Assembly: GCF_001598915.1 (NCBI RefSeq)
Contig: NZ_BDAP01000002.1
Span: forward strand, 186,001-250,000
DNA: 64,000 bases
Reading direction: 5' to 3'
Origin: Williamsia muralis NBRC 105860
GTDB taxonomy: Bacteria > Actinomycetota > Actinomycetes > Mycobacteriales > Mycobacteriaceae
Shown: piece by piece, positions 8,589 through 17,567 of the stretch
Position numbering within the stretch: position 1 is the first letter of the stretch
Layout of the letters: the number at the start of each line of letters is the position of its first letter
Position numbers and translations under genes: made by a program
The notes under the pieces: generated by a model
Databases searched by the model: none
What the model saw: the letters and a program-made list of their open reading frames with translations, nothing else
What the model was told of the DNA's origin: nothing

Positions 8589-10658
8589 TCAGACGCCGAT
8601 CTGACCGCCCGACTTCCACACCGAGACCACCGACGGGCGAGGCTGCGAATCGCCGCCTTCGGGCCAGTTCGAGTAAGGCTTGTCGGCCGAGTACTCGTCC
8701 TCTTCGCCGGGGTGCTGGACGCAGACGATGATCCGGTCTGTGTCGATGATCGGACCGCAGGTCTCGGCACCTCTCGGCACGGTGAGGAACTGCTTCGTCT
8801 CGCCGCGGTTGTCGCCCTCGAGTGCAACGGCGAACAGTCCGTCATTGTTCTTCAGCGCATTGCCGTCGGTGGAGATCCACAGGTTCCCGTGCGGATCGAA
8901 GGCCACGTTGTCCGGGCACGAGATGGGGCTGACCTTGGTCTTGTCGAATCCGCCGTAGTAGGTGTCGGCGGCGGCCGGATCACCACACACCAGCAACAGG
9001 TCCCAGGTGAACTCTGTACCGGCATGGTCGTCGGTGAACTCGATGACCTGTCCGTTCTTGTTCTCGTTCCGGGGATTGGCCTCGTCGACGCCGGCCTTGC
9101 CCGCCGTGCCGCGCTTGTCGTTGTTGGTCAGCGCGCAGTAGACCTTGCCGGTCTTCGGGTGTGGCTCGATGTCCTCGGGACGGTCCATCTTGGTGGCACC
9201 GACCTTGTCGGCCGCCAGCCGGGTGAACACTGCCACCTCCTGGGCCGTCATGCCCTCGACCTTGGACTCGGCGCCGTCGTCGGTGACGGTGAGCAGCGGG
9301 AACCACTTGCCCGTTCCGGCAAACGATCCCGAGGAAGGGAGCTTGCCGCTGCCGTCGATCTGATCGGGCTGGTTGCCGGTCAGCTGGGCCACGTACAGCG
9401 TGCCGTTCGACAGGATGGTCATGTTGTGCTGCATGGCCGCCGCACCCACGCCTGGCTGAATCTTCTTGCTGGACACGAACTTGTAGATGTACTCGAACCG
9501 CTCGTCGTCCCCGGTGTAGGCGACCACGGTGCCGTCGTCGGTGACGAAGATGTTGGCGCCCTCGTGCTTGAGGCGACCCATCGAGGAATGCTTGACAGGA
9601 GTGGACTTGGGGTCGTGTGGATTGACCTCCACGACGTAGCCGAATCGGTTGGCCTCGTTGGGTTCTTTCGCCAGATCGAACCGGGTCTCGTACTTGCCCC
9701 ACTGATGGAAGTCGTCTTCATCGTCGAAGCTGTACCGCTCGAGGCGGTCTTTCGCCGTGGAGTCGGTGACAGTGGACGCGCCGGTGAAGTAACCGTTGAA
9801 GTTCTCTTCGCCGGAGATCATGGTTCCCCACGGCGTGAGACCACCGGAGCAGTTGCCGATGGTGCCGAGCACCGTGGTTCCCTGGGGATCGGCGTTGGTC
9901 TTCACGAACTCACTGCCGGCCGCCGGGCCGGTCAGGGTGAACGGACTCATTGCCGTGAGGCGTCGATTCCGTTCGCCGACAACGGGAGTCAACTTGCCCG
10001 ACCCGTCTTCGCTCTTCACCTCGACAACCGTGATGCCGTGCGCAGCCATGGCGATCCGCGCTTGCTGCTCGGTCGGTTCCTTCGGCTTGTAACCCTTGAA
10101 CATGAACTCTTCGCTGGTGTACTCCTGGTTGACCACCAGGTAGTAGTGCCCCGCCTGTCCCTCGATGGGGATCAGTCCGGCGAAGTCGTTGTTGAACCCG
10201 AACTGCTTTTCCTGCGCTTCAGGGGTCTGGTTGTCGAAATCGAAGGCGGGTGCCCCGGGGACCACCGGGTCGCCCCACATGATCACCACGGCCTGCTCAT
10301 ACCCATCGGGGATGACCAGGGCGTCCTCGGTGTTCGGCGCGACCGGGACGAAGTTCATCCCGTTGCCGTCGCCGGTGCCGGTGACCTCCACCGCACTCGA
10401 CGGTTGTGCTGTCGACTTGCTGTCATCGCCGCATGCGGCGAGGGCCGAGGTGGCTCCCACGGCGACCACTGCGGCGGCCGAACCACGCAGTACCGAGCGA
10501 CGTGAGACCGCGTTGCGGGCGATGTCCCGGAAGTACTCGTTGTCGCTGGTGTTGGGAGGTTCATGCCAGCATGCGTCGCCACATTTGTAGTGGCACGTCA
10601 CGCGGGAGCGCTTCGAGGCGCCTGCGTGTTTATCAAAAATGGCAAGTGGAACTCTCAC
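8589..10658 (-). CDS. PhoX-family phosphatase, Tat-exported (DUF839)
   Basis: A 689-residue protein of the PhoX/DUF839 family, calcium- and iron-dependent alkaline phosphatases that release phosphate outside the cytoplasm. The N-terminal extension CHYKCGDACWHEPPN precedes a twin-arginine signal (SRRSVLRGSAAAVVAVGATS) and a lipobox-like LAAC followed by GDDSKS, so it may be a Tat-exported lipoprotein. Family blocks include GTIGNCSGGLTPWGT and ISGEENFNGYF, MGRLKHEGANIF, DRPEDIEPHPKTGKVYCALT and SCPDNVAFDPHGNLWISTDG. The GTG at 10658 has GGAG upstream and gives the usual start; the frame is open 36 codons further. Pho-type regulation is likely for the family, but no Pho box was identified. Confidence 0.9.
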   Translation of the reverse strand: MRVPLAIFDKHAGASKRSRVTCHYKCGDACWHEPPNTSDNEYFRDIARNAVSRRSVLRGSAAAVVAVGATSALAACGDDSKSTAQPSSAVEVTGTGDGNGMNFVPVAPNTEDALVIPDGYEQAVVIMWGDPVVPGAPAFDFDNQTPEAQEKQFGFNNDFAGLIPIEGQAGHYYLVVNQEYTSEEFMFKGYKPKEPTEQQARIAMAAHGITVVEVKSEDGSGKLTPVVGERNRRLTAMSPFTLTGPAAGSEFVKTNADPQGTTVLGTIGNCSGGLTPWGTMISGEENFNGYFTGASTVTDSTAKDRLERYSFDDEDDFHQWGKYETRFDLAKEPNEANRFGYVVEVNPHDPKSTPVKHSSMGRLKHEGANIFVTDDGTVVAYTGDDERFEYIYKFVSSKKIQPGVGAAAMQHNMTILSNGTLYVAQLTGNQPDQIDGSGKLPSSGSFAGTGKWFPLLTVTDDGAESKVEGMTAQEVAVFTRLAADKVGATKMDRPEDIEPHPKTGKVYCALTNNDKRGTAGKAGVDEANPRNENKNGQVIEFTDDHAGTEFTWDLLLVCGDPAAADTYYGGFDKTKVSPISCPDNVAFDPHGNLWISTDGNALKNNDGLFAVALEGDNRGETKQFLTVPRGAETCGPIIDTDRIIVCVQHPGEEDEYSADKPYSNWPEGGDSQPRPSVVSVWKSGGQIGV

Positions 10659-10812
10659 CGTGGTGACTCCCTGTGCTGACGAAAGTGATGGGCTGACGAG
10701 GTCGCGGGCTTCGACCAACTTGTCGAACGGTAGGCATCGCAGTGAAACCGGCGGGAACCTGAACATGAATCAGCGGTAAAGACTCGCGGTTACGCGATTA
10801 AGGTTGGTGTTT

Positions 10813-12237
10813 GTGAGGGCGGATGGTTACGACGCGGTGGTGGTCGGATCAGGACCCAATGGTTTGTCGGCAGCGGTCACACTCGCCAATGCCGGCCACA
10901 AGGTCCTGGTGCTCGAATCTCATCCGACGATCGGTGGTGGAACCCGGACGAGCGAGCTGACCGAACCCGGCTTCTGGCACGACATGTGCTCGGTGGTGCA
11001 CCCGACCGGATTGGCTTCGCCGGCATTCAATTCGATGGATCTGGGCCGGTATGGGCTGGAATGGCTCGACCCCGAGGTTCAGCTGTCGCAGGTGTTCGGT
11101 GACGGCACCGCTCTGCCGCTGTTCCGGGATCTCGCGCGTACCCAAGAGACGCTCGGCCGTGACGCTGCCGCATGGGGCGCGACCCTCGGATTTGCCGCCA
11201 AACACTCGCAAGACCTGATCAGCGACTTCTTCGGCCCGTTCCGGATCCCGCGCCACCTGTTGGTGGCGGCCAGGTTCGGACCGCAGGCGCTGCTGAGTGC
11301 AGACGCGTTCAACAAGATCATGTTCCGAGATCCACGCACCCGTACGTTGTTCGCGGCCATCGCAACTCACGTGGTCCGGCCCACCAGCGGGGTGGCCACG
11401 GCATCGTTCGGGTTGATACTCGGGATGCTCGCGCACGCGGGCGGGTGGCCGATCGCGCGGGGCGGGAGTCAGTCGATCGCCGATGCCCTCGCCGGCGCGC
11501 TCAAAGCTCACGGTGGCGAGATCCGAACCGATCATCCCGTGCGGAGTTTCGATGACATGCCCGACACCCGCCTGAAGTTCTTCGACATCGACCCGACCCA
11601 GTTCAGCAGGATCATGGGCGACCGCCTGCCGACCCGGTACCGCAGCCGTCTGGCCAAATACCGTTATGGCCCAGGGTCGTTCAAGATCGACTACGCATTG
11701 AGTGAACCGATCCCGTGGAACGACCCCTACACCGCGAAGTCGGCGACCTTTCACATCGCCTCGGACGACCAGCAGATCAGGCAGAACGAAGAGGACGTGA
11801 AGGCAGGACGCCATCCGGAGCGTCCCAATCTCATCGGCGGAACGCCGAGCGTGATCGACCCATCACGTGCTCCCGACGGCAAACACGTCGCCTGGGCGTA
11901 TTGCCATGTGCCTCATGGCTCTGACGTCGACATGACCGAAGCGGTGGAAGCGCAGATCGAACGCTGCGCCCCAGGGTTCAAGGACGTGATCATCGCCAGG
12001 CACAGCATGACGGCCAAGCAACTCTCGGTGTACAACCCGAACTACGTAGGCGGCGACATCAATTCGGGTGTGTCCGATTTGCGGCAATTGTTCACGCGGC
12101 CCGTGGTTGCGCGCGTGCCGTACGCAACACCCGTGGACGGTGTATATCTGTGCGCGTCATCGACCCCGCCCGGCGGCGGCGTCCACGGTATGTGTGGCAT
12201 GCATGCCGCGCAGGCCGCGATCCGTCGGCACGGTTGA
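10813..12237 (+). CDS. FAD-dependent oxidoreductase, phytoene desaturase-like
   Basis: A 474-residue flavoprotein of the amine oxidase/phytoene desaturase superfamily. The N-terminal dinucleotide-binding motif VVVGSGPNGLSAAVTLANAG is followed by a Glu (VLVLES), typical for FAD. The C-terminus PVDGVYLCASSTPPGGGVHG is the second FAD-contact motif of the family. Three possible starts lie within 9 nt (TTG 10804, GTG 10807, GTG 10813); the last has AAGG at a good distance. It diverges from PhoX and is followed 15 nt later by an LLM oxidoreductase, so the two probably form an operon. The substrate is unknown. Confidence 0.85.
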   Translation: MRADGYDAVVVGSGPNGLSAAVTLANAGHKVLVLESHPTIGGGTRTSELTEPGFWHDMCSVVHPTGLASPAFNSMDLGRYGLEWLDPEVQLSQVFGDGTALPLFRDLARTQETLGRDAAAWGATLGFAAKHSQDLISDFFGPFRIPRHLLVAARFGPQALLSADAFNKIMFRDPRTRTLFAAIATHVVRPTSGVATASFGLILGMLAHAGGWPIARGGSQSIADALAGALKAHGGEIRTDHPVRSFDDMPDTRLKFFDIDPTQFSRIMGDRLPTRYRSRLAKYRYGPGSFKIDYALSEPIPWNDPYTAKSATFHIASDDQQIRQNEEDVKAGRHPERPNLIGGTPSVIDPSRAPDGKHVAWAYCHVPHGSDVDMTEAVEAQIERCAPGFKDVIIARHSMTAKQLSVYNPNYVGGDINSGVSDLRQLFTRPVVARVPYATPVDGVYLCASSTPPGGGVHGMCGMHAAQAAIRRHG

Positions 12238-12252
12238 TGCACACTGGAACTC

Positions 12253-13047
12253 ATGAGCACACCAATTCAGATCGCAGTCCAGTTACAGCCACAGCACGCG
12301 GCCGACTACAACAACATCCGTGACGCGGTTCGCCGCGCCGAAGACGCCGGTGTCGATGTCGCGTTCAACTGGGACCACTTCTACCCGCTCTACGGTGAGC
12401 CGGACGGCGCGCACTTCGAATGTTGGACGATGCTCGCGGCGTGGGCCGAGCAGACCTCACGCATCCAGCTCGGCGCGCTGGTCACCTGCAACAGCTACCG
12501 CAACCCGGATCTGCTGGCCGACATGTCCCGCACCGTCGACCACATCTCGGGTGGCCGGCTGATCCTCGGTATCGGCTCGGGCTGGTTCGAACGCGACTAC
12601 ACCGAGTACGGGTACGACTTCGGGACCAAGGGAAGCCGACTGGACGCCCTCGGCGAGGCACTGCCCCGGATCAAGAACCGGTTCGCGAAGCTCAACCCGG
12701 CGCCCGTTCGCGAGATCCCGATCCTGATCGGTGGCGGCGGCGAGAAGAAGACGCTCAAGTTCGTCGCCCAGCACGCTCATTACTGGCACTCGTTCGTCGA
12801 CCTGGAGACCTACCGGCACAAGTCGCAGGTACTGGCTGATCACTGCGCAACAGTCGGTCGCGACCCCGGTGAGATCGCCCACTCGGCGGAGCTGTCGCAG
12901 GCAGGCGGTCTCGACGAAGCCGTGAAGCTCGCCGACAGTCTCGCCGACGAGGGCGTTTCCCTGTTCACGGTCGGTGTCAACGGCCCCGACTACGACATCT
13001 CGCTGGCCACCGAACTGTGCAAGTGGCGTGACCGCCGGAACGGATAG
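12253..13047 (+). CDS. LLM-class F420-dependent oxidoreductase
   Basis: A 264-residue luciferase-like TIM-barrel protein. Features are an N-terminal barrel strand (IQIAVQLQPQHAADY), WDHFYPLYGEP, and the RIQLGALVTCNSYRNPDLLA and ISGGRLILGIGSGWFERDYTEYG blocks that form the flavin/F420 site. The IPILIGGGGEKKTLK segment is typical of actinobacterial F420 members, including mycobacterial TIGR-type proteins. Reduced or oxidised F420 is the likely cofactor (inference from family). It sits directly behind the FAD oxidoreductase. The reaction is unknown. Confidence 0.85.
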   Translation: MSTPIQIAVQLQPQHAADYNNIRDAVRRAEDAGVDVAFNWDHFYPLYGEPDGAHFECWTMLAAWAEQTSRIQLGALVTCNSYRNPDLLADMSRTVDHISGGRLILGIGSGWFERDYTEYGYDFGTKGSRLDALGEALPRIKNRFAKLNPAPVREIPILIGGGGEKKTLKFVAQHAHYWHSFVDLETYRHKSQVLADHCATVGRDPGEIAHSAELSQAGGLDEAVKLADSLADEGVSLFTVGVNGPDYDISLATELCKWRDRRNG

Positions 13048-13056
13048 GTAGACGCG

Positions 13057-13148
13057 CACCTCCCCACATGCGCGATAATGGCTTCGATCGCACGCCGATC
13101 ACAAGATCGCGACACGTGACGGATCAGAAGGCCGCAGGTGGGGAGGTG
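13057..13148 (+). promoter_or_regulatory. Inverted repeat that can mask the ribosome binding site
   Basis: CACCTCCCCA (13057-13066) is the exact complement of TGGGGAGGTG (13139-13148). The right arm contains the strong ribosome binding site (GGGGAGGTG) of the gene starting at 13157, and both arms are flanked by TGCGCGAT. If the left arm is transcribed, pairing would sequester the ribosome site. No transcription start is known. Confidence 0.35.
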
Positions 13149-13156
13149 ATTGCGCG

Positions 13157-14674
13157 ATGACGTATTGGTCCTCGACGCAAGCCCGCCTGATGGCCGAGCC
13201 CGAGTTCATCTCGACCATCGGCAGGCTCATCCAATCGGTCGCGCCTCTCGGTGCCACCGGAGCGAAAGCCACATTCAGTTTTGCCGGTACCGCCACCCGC
13301 TACGCCCTGACGTACTTCGGGCCTGTGCCACCGACGCCCATTCCGATGCCGCCGGCTGCGCTCGAAGTGGCCAGAGACCTGAGGGTGGGACGGTATCAAT
13401 CCGGGGCCGATGCGTGTCTGCTGCTCGAGATCGTGCTGGGGCCCGGCGCCCCGGTTGTCCGGTTCGACCACGGTGAGCACGGGCCGATCGATCCGACGCT
13501 CATCTTCGACGCCGATGCCTACCGCGACGATCTGCTGAGGTATCCGCGGGATGCCCCGCGGTGGTTGGTCGACTACGTCGGCGGCGTTCCCCTCGCACAC
13601 CTGCTGTCGGGCTCCTACTTCCCGTTCCCATCCGCAGGGTCGGTGCCCACCCGCGCCACCGATGCCGCTGCAGCGGTGACCATCACGCTGGACTTCATCC
13701 GCAACCACCGGATCGACCACGCGGGGCACAATCTGTACTCCCTGGCAGCGCAACGGATTCAGGCGGGCTGGCGGGTTTTCACACAGACACCAGCCGACCC
13801 GGCGCGATCAGGCGGCCGCATGCGTCTGGTGTTTCTCGTAGCCGACGACGCGGTGGTCGAGATCCCTTCGCCTGCAATGACTCCTGAGTCCAACGAGATG
13901 GCGTTCACCCAGCGTGCGTTCGAACGGGCGCATGCCCGTTCGCAGGTGCCGTCGACTCCGGCTCCGGTGCAGCACGGCGGAGGAGTGGGCGTTGCGATTC
14001 GCGGCCAGGAGTCGACACAGGATGTTCCCGGTGCACGTGAGGCGCAGACGGCACGCGACAACATCTGGCGGGGCGTCGGACGGATGTATGAGCAGATACT
14101 CGCACCGCTACCCGACAACGAGGTGTTGTGGCCGGGCGGTACAAGGGGCTTTCGGGTGGTGGCGCGCGAACGGACCACCCTGGTGGCCACCGATGGTCTG
14201 TCGGCGCCGAGTCTTGTCGGTGCGCTGAACGGATCGATGGTCGGTGTGGGCGCGGAGTTCTTCGTCGAGTCCATCGACCCCGAGCTGCGTGCCGACGAAA
14301 GCGCGCGCGAGCATTGGCTTTTCACGATCATCGCCGCGGTCGCGGCCCATGCCGCCTCTGGTGGGCAAGACTTCGTACGCACCATCACCGCTTCGGTCGA
14401 TCCGGTGTATGTGGAGCTCGCCGGAGTGCGGGCGCCCCGTGAGTGGGCGGTCGGGAGCACTGTGGGTGTTCTGCTGAGCAACAAGGGCTGGGGGGCTCCG
14501 AGTGGTTTCGACACCCCGCTCGGCCGCGTCGCACTGATCTCGGTGACGCTGTTACGAGCGAGCGAGGCAGTCACCACCTCCGCGTGGCCGACGGCCGCAG
14601 GCGAGATCTTCCGTCAGCTCTCGGCCCGGCGGATCGGCCACTACTTCGACCCGCACCGCGAAGCCATCTACTGA
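13157..14674 (+). CDS. Hypothetical two-part protein of 505 residues
   Basis: I do not recognise this protein. The N-terminal half (about 1-240) has YWSSTQARLMAEPEF, then a Pro-rich stretch near residue 58 and RYPRDAPRWLVDYVGGVPLAHLLSG, with a general likeness to toxin-immunity folds. A Pro/Gln-rich linker follows (about 255-300). The C-terminal half (about 300-505) contains LWPGGTRGFRVVARERTTLV and a run ending GHYFDPHREAIY. There is no signal peptide or transmembrane helix. The ATG has a strong GGGGAGGTG site 8 nt upstream, so the start is firm. It is convergent with the alcohol dehydrogenase gene. Confidence 0.7.
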   Translation: MTYWSSTQARLMAEPEFISTIGRLIQSVAPLGATGAKATFSFAGTATRYALTYFGPVPPTPIPMPPAALEVARDLRVGRYQSGADACLLLEIVLGPGAPVVRFDHGEHGPIDPTLIFDADAYRDDLLRYPRDAPRWLVDYVGGVPLAHLLSGSYFPFPSAGSVPTRATDAAAAVTITLDFIRNHRIDHAGHNLYSLAAQRIQAGWRVFTQTPADPARSGGRMRLVFLVADDAVVEIPSPAMTPESNEMAFTQRAFERAHARSQVPSTPAPVQHGGGVGVAIRGQESTQDVPGAREAQTARDNIWRGVGRMYEQILAPLPDNEVLWPGGTRGFRVVARERTTLVATDGLSAPSLVGALNGSMVGVGAEFFVESIDPELRADESAREHWLFTIIAAVAAHAASGGQDFVRTITASVDPVYVELAGVRAPREWAVGSTVGVLLSNKGWGAPSGFDTPLGRVALISVTLLRASEAVTTSAWPTAAGEIFRQLSARRIGHYFDPHREAIY

Positions 14675-14714
14675 CCCGCCGGCCGGGCCCTTGCCGCCGT
14701 CGACGGGTTCGGTA

Positions 14715-15746
14715 CTAGCGGGTCGGAACCACCACGGCCCTACCCCGGACCTTGCCCGCGTGGAGTTGTTCGTAGGCCGATGGTGCGTCGTCCATCGAGA
14801 ACTCGGACACCGTCACGCTGATCGCACCGCGTCTGGCGAGTTCGATGACCTCCATCAGTTCGCTACGCGAGCCCCAGTTGACCACGCGCACAGACACATC
14901 GAACGGCAGGGTGAGGTACCCGGCTCCCACGGTGCCTGTGCCGACACCGACCAGGGCGATCTCGCCGGCCACGGCCACCGACGACTGCGCCAGATCGGCT
15001 GTGCTCTGTGCACCGACGAAGTCGAAGACCGCATCGACGCCGCGACCACCGGTGAGCTCCCTGATGCGTTCTCCCGCATCGGAATCGGAGATGAAGGAGT
15101 GGTGCGCACCCAGTTCGAGGGCCTGATCGACCCGCGATCGATCGAGATCGACAGCGATGACAGTTGCCTGAGTCAGCGCACGGAGCAACTGAACACCCAC
15201 GTGACCCAGACCGCCGACCCCGATCACCAGTGCGGTGGTGCCGGGAGAGAGACGCGACAGCGAGGGCTTGATGGCGTGATACGGCGTGAGTCCGGCGTCG
15301 GTCAGTGAAACGCTCGCGACCGGGTCGAGATCACCCAACGGCACGAGATGCCTTGGACTGTCGACGATCATGTACTCGGCCATGGTGCCCGGCCGGTGGA
15401 TTCCGGGCGCGCTGATCCCGTGAACACAGTTGTTCTCACTGCCCTGCGCGCACGAATGGCACATCCCGCAGCCCCACGGTCCGTACACCAGTACCGCTTG
15501 GCCGACCTCGATGCCGGTGGTGCCCGGACCGAGTTCCTCGATGACGCCTGCGCCCTCGTGCCCGAGGGTCAACGGCAGTGGCGCGAACACGTACTGGTCG
15601 GCAGGCGTCGACATGATGAACTCATCGGAGTGGCAGGCGCCCGATGCGGTCATCTTCAGCAGCACCTCACCGGGCCCGGGCACCGGTTTGTCGACCGTGA
15701 CGACCTCCGGACGCGCCCCGAACTCGCGGTACTGCAGCGCTTTCAT
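14715..15746 (-). CDS. Zinc-dependent alcohol dehydrogenase
   Basis: A 343-residue medium-chain dehydrogenase. The catalytic zinc site is visible in SGACHSDEF and GHEGAG, the structural zinc cysteines in CGMCHSCAQGSENNC, and the NAD-binding fold in VIGVGGLGHVGVQLL. The ATG at 15746 gives the normal MKALQYREFG opening, and a GTG at 15758 is an alternative. It starts 14 nt after the Rieske oxygenase stop, so it is probably the next step of that pathway, oxidising an alcohol or diol produced by the oxygenase. The substrate is not known. Confidence 0.85.
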   Translation of the reverse strand: MKALQYREFGARPEVVTVDKPVPGPGEVLLKMTASGACHSDEFIMSTPADQYVFAPLPLTLGHEGAGVIEELGPGTTGIEVGQAVLVYGPWGCGMCHSCAQGSENNCVHGISAPGIHRPGTMAEYMIVDSPRHLVPLGDLDPVASVSLTDAGLTPYHAIKPSLSRLSPGTTALVIGVGGLGHVGVQLLRALTQATVIAVDLDRSRVDQALELGAHHSFISDSDAGERIRELTGGRGVDAVFDFVGAQSTADLAQSSVAVAGEIALVGVGTGTVGAGYLTLPFDVSVRVVNWGSRSELMEVIELARRGAISVTVSEFSMDDAPSAYEQLHAGKVRGRAVVVPTR

Positions 15747-15760
15747 GGTCGCGGACACGG

Positions 15761-17152
15761 TCAGTCGACGTCCTCGCCGATCCACTGCGAGAGCAGATGA
15801 TGAATGTGGCGGATCTTCACCTCTTGGTACCGGGCCAGTGGCAGGTACTTCGACTGTGCCGACTTCAGACCCTTGTGCACCTTGGGCATGTTGTACGCGT
15901 CCTGGTCGAACACCCGCGCTGAGCTACCCAGAACGGTCGCTTCGATCCACGACTGATCAGGCTTGAGCCATTGGGTTTTCGCCGGCTTGGGCCGCTCGCC
16001 TTTGAAGGGGCCGAGCAGGTAGACGTCCATGATCGATGTCTCGTGGTCGTCGCCGTTGGGCCGGAACCGGTAGACGATGCGCTGGTAGGCGCCCCACGGG
16101 TGAAAGTTGGGGAACACGGTGTAGTAGATGCTGTCGAGCGACTCGGCATCGGACATGTTGTCTGCCTTGACATCTCCGATGATGTCACGCAGGCCCTCGC
16201 GGGCCAGCATTCCGGACATCTCGCGGGCGGTCACGCCCTCGGGCAGTGTCACCATCGGGTCCTCGTCGATGCGGGCGTCGACCATCGAGTCGAACATCTC
16301 CTGCTCGGACGGGACGAACTTGATGTGCGGGCTGGGTACACCGTTCGCGGTGATGCCGCGGTTGAAGTTTCCCCAGCTGTCGTACTGACTGTTCGAGTCG
16401 CCGGTGCCCACCACTCGCTGCGGATGGGTGGTGATGACGTGGAATGCCTCGGAGAAGGCCTCTTGCGCGATCTTCCAGTTGGCCTGGATGACCTGGGCGA
16501 CATGGGCCTGGATGTAGCGGTCCTCCAAAGGCCAAGCCTCGAAGTGCTTTCCGAGGTCGCCGAGGAAACTCGGGAGCGATTCAGACGCCGGGTCCATGTT
16601 GATGAAGACGAAACCACCCCAGGTGTCGACCTTGACCTGCGGCAGATCCATCTTGCCCTGGTCGACCTGAGGGAAGTCCCAGGCACAGGTCATGGATTTG
16701 AGTGATCCATCGAAGTTCCAGGCGAATCCATGGAAAGGACAACGGATCTCGTTACCTGCAGGCCCGTCCTCTTCGCGCAGCGTGCGGCCACGGTGCAGGC
16801 ACGAGTTGTAGAACGCGCGGATGCCCATGTCCTTGCCCCGCACGATGAGGATCGACTTCTCGCAGATCTCGTAGACGAGGGTGTCACCCGGTTCGGGGAT
16901 CTCTTCCTCGCGGCATGCCATCTGCCAGACCTTGTACCACATGCGGTCGCGCTCGAGCTCGTGGTACTTGCGGCTGATGTAGCGGGAGACCGGCACGAAG
17001 TTCTGGTCTTCGTACTTCTCGTGCGACTCCTCGCGCAGGATGTCGGGCACCGGATGGGTGTCGGTGTCGAGCAGTCGCTGGTACGCGGTTCCGTTCTCGA
17101 TGAAACCGTCGTCGGCTGCCGACTGTCCGGTGGGGCGCGCTTCGGTGGTCAC
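15761..17152 (-). CDS. Rieske non-heme iron oxygenase, large (alpha) subunit
   Basis: A 463-residue ring-hydroxylating oxygenase alpha subunit. The Rieske [2Fe-2S] ligands are Cys118 and His120 (SCLHRGRTL) and Cys138 and His141 (CPFHGFAW). The catalytic iron site is indicated by NWKIAQEAFSEAFHVITTHP (about 225-244), with His238 and His243 as probable ligands. The GTG at 17152 overlaps the stop of the small upstream gene (GTGA). No reductase or ferredoxin gene is adjacent, so electron transfer partners must come from elsewhere. It likely hydroxylates an aromatic or cyclic substrate; the exact one is unknown. Confidence 0.9.
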   Translation of the reverse strand: MTTEARPTGQSAADDGFIENGTAYQRLLDTDTHPVPDILREESHEKYEDQNFVPVSRYISRKYHELERDRMWYKVWQMACREEEIPEPGDTLVYEICEKSILIVRGKDMGIRAFYNSCLHRGRTLREEDGPAGNEIRCPFHGFAWNFDGSLKSMTCAWDFPQVDQGKMDLPQVKVDTWGGFVFINMDPASESLPSFLGDLGKHFEAWPLEDRYIQAHVAQVIQANWKIAQEAFSEAFHVITTHPQRVVGTGDSNSQYDSWGNFNRGITANGVPSPHIKFVPSEQEMFDSMVDARIDEDPMVTLPEGVTAREMSGMLAREGLRDIIGDVKADNMSDAESLDSIYYTVFPNFHPWGAYQRIVYRFRPNGDDHETSIMDVYLLGPFKGERPKPAKTQWLKPDQSWIEATVLGSSARVFDQDAYNMPKVHKGLKSAQSKYLPLARYQEVKIRHIHHLLSQWIGEDVD

Positions 17153-17454
17153 AGTTTGCCTCCTTGTTCCAGGCTGACGGCGAGAGCATCCTGTGCTGCT
17201 TTGTCGGCCTGCATCTTCTCGAGCAATTTCGCGGCGCCCATGAAGCGGCGGTTCTGGGTGATCGGCACCGGTTCGCGCGGTCCGAGACCCACCCACCGGG
17301 CCAGTTCGGGATCCACAGCCTTCACCTCACCGTGCAGGTACCGACCCTCGGGGTCGAAAGTGCCGGTCTTGCCGTCTTTGGTGGTGACCCGGACGTTGAA
17401 ATCCTCATCGAATTCGTAGATCGCCCGGCTCATCGGATGCTTGATCTGACGCAT
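17149..17454 (-). CDS. Small protein coupled to the Rieske oxygenase
   Basis: A 101-residue protein of unknown family. It begins MRQIKHPMSRAIYEFDEDFN and has a beta-rich N-terminal part (VRVTTKDGKTGTFDPEGRY) and a helical, charged C-terminus. The stop overlaps the Rieske GTG by GTGA, strong evidence for a functional partnership. It is too short and too different for a classical oxygenase beta subunit, so an assembly, stability or accessory role is possible, but none can be shown. Confidence 0.7.
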   Translation of the reverse strand: MRQIKHPMSRAIYEFDEDFNVRVTTKDGKTGTFDPEGRYLHGEVKAVDPELARWVGLGPREPVPITQNRRFMGAAKLLEKMQADKAAQDALAVSLEQGGKL

Positions 17455-17484
17455 CGCGTGCTCCCTCTTCTGAGACTCGCTGCC

Positions 17485-17512
17485 TTACTTGGTACCGAAT
17501 GCACTAACTGTA
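17485..17512 (-). promoter_or_regulatory. Candidate promoter/operator of the Rieske operon
   Basis: Reading the minus strand, TACAGT (17512-17507) could serve as a -10 box. Downstream of it lies CCAAGTAA, the complement of TTACTTGG at 17485-17492. The TTACTTG core recurs in other promoter regions of the catabolic block. No good -35 box is visible, so the assignment is weak. Confidence 0.3.
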
Positions 17513-17567
17513 GCAGCGAAGAGTGATCGCGAGCACAAATTTCTTTAGGTTGTCACCAAAAAGTAGG

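Noticed and set aside
8712-10505. A 597-codon open frame on the plus strand opposite the PhoX gene
   Set aside because: It mirrors a well-supported gene, has no family motif, and its length is explained by high GC in the third codon position.
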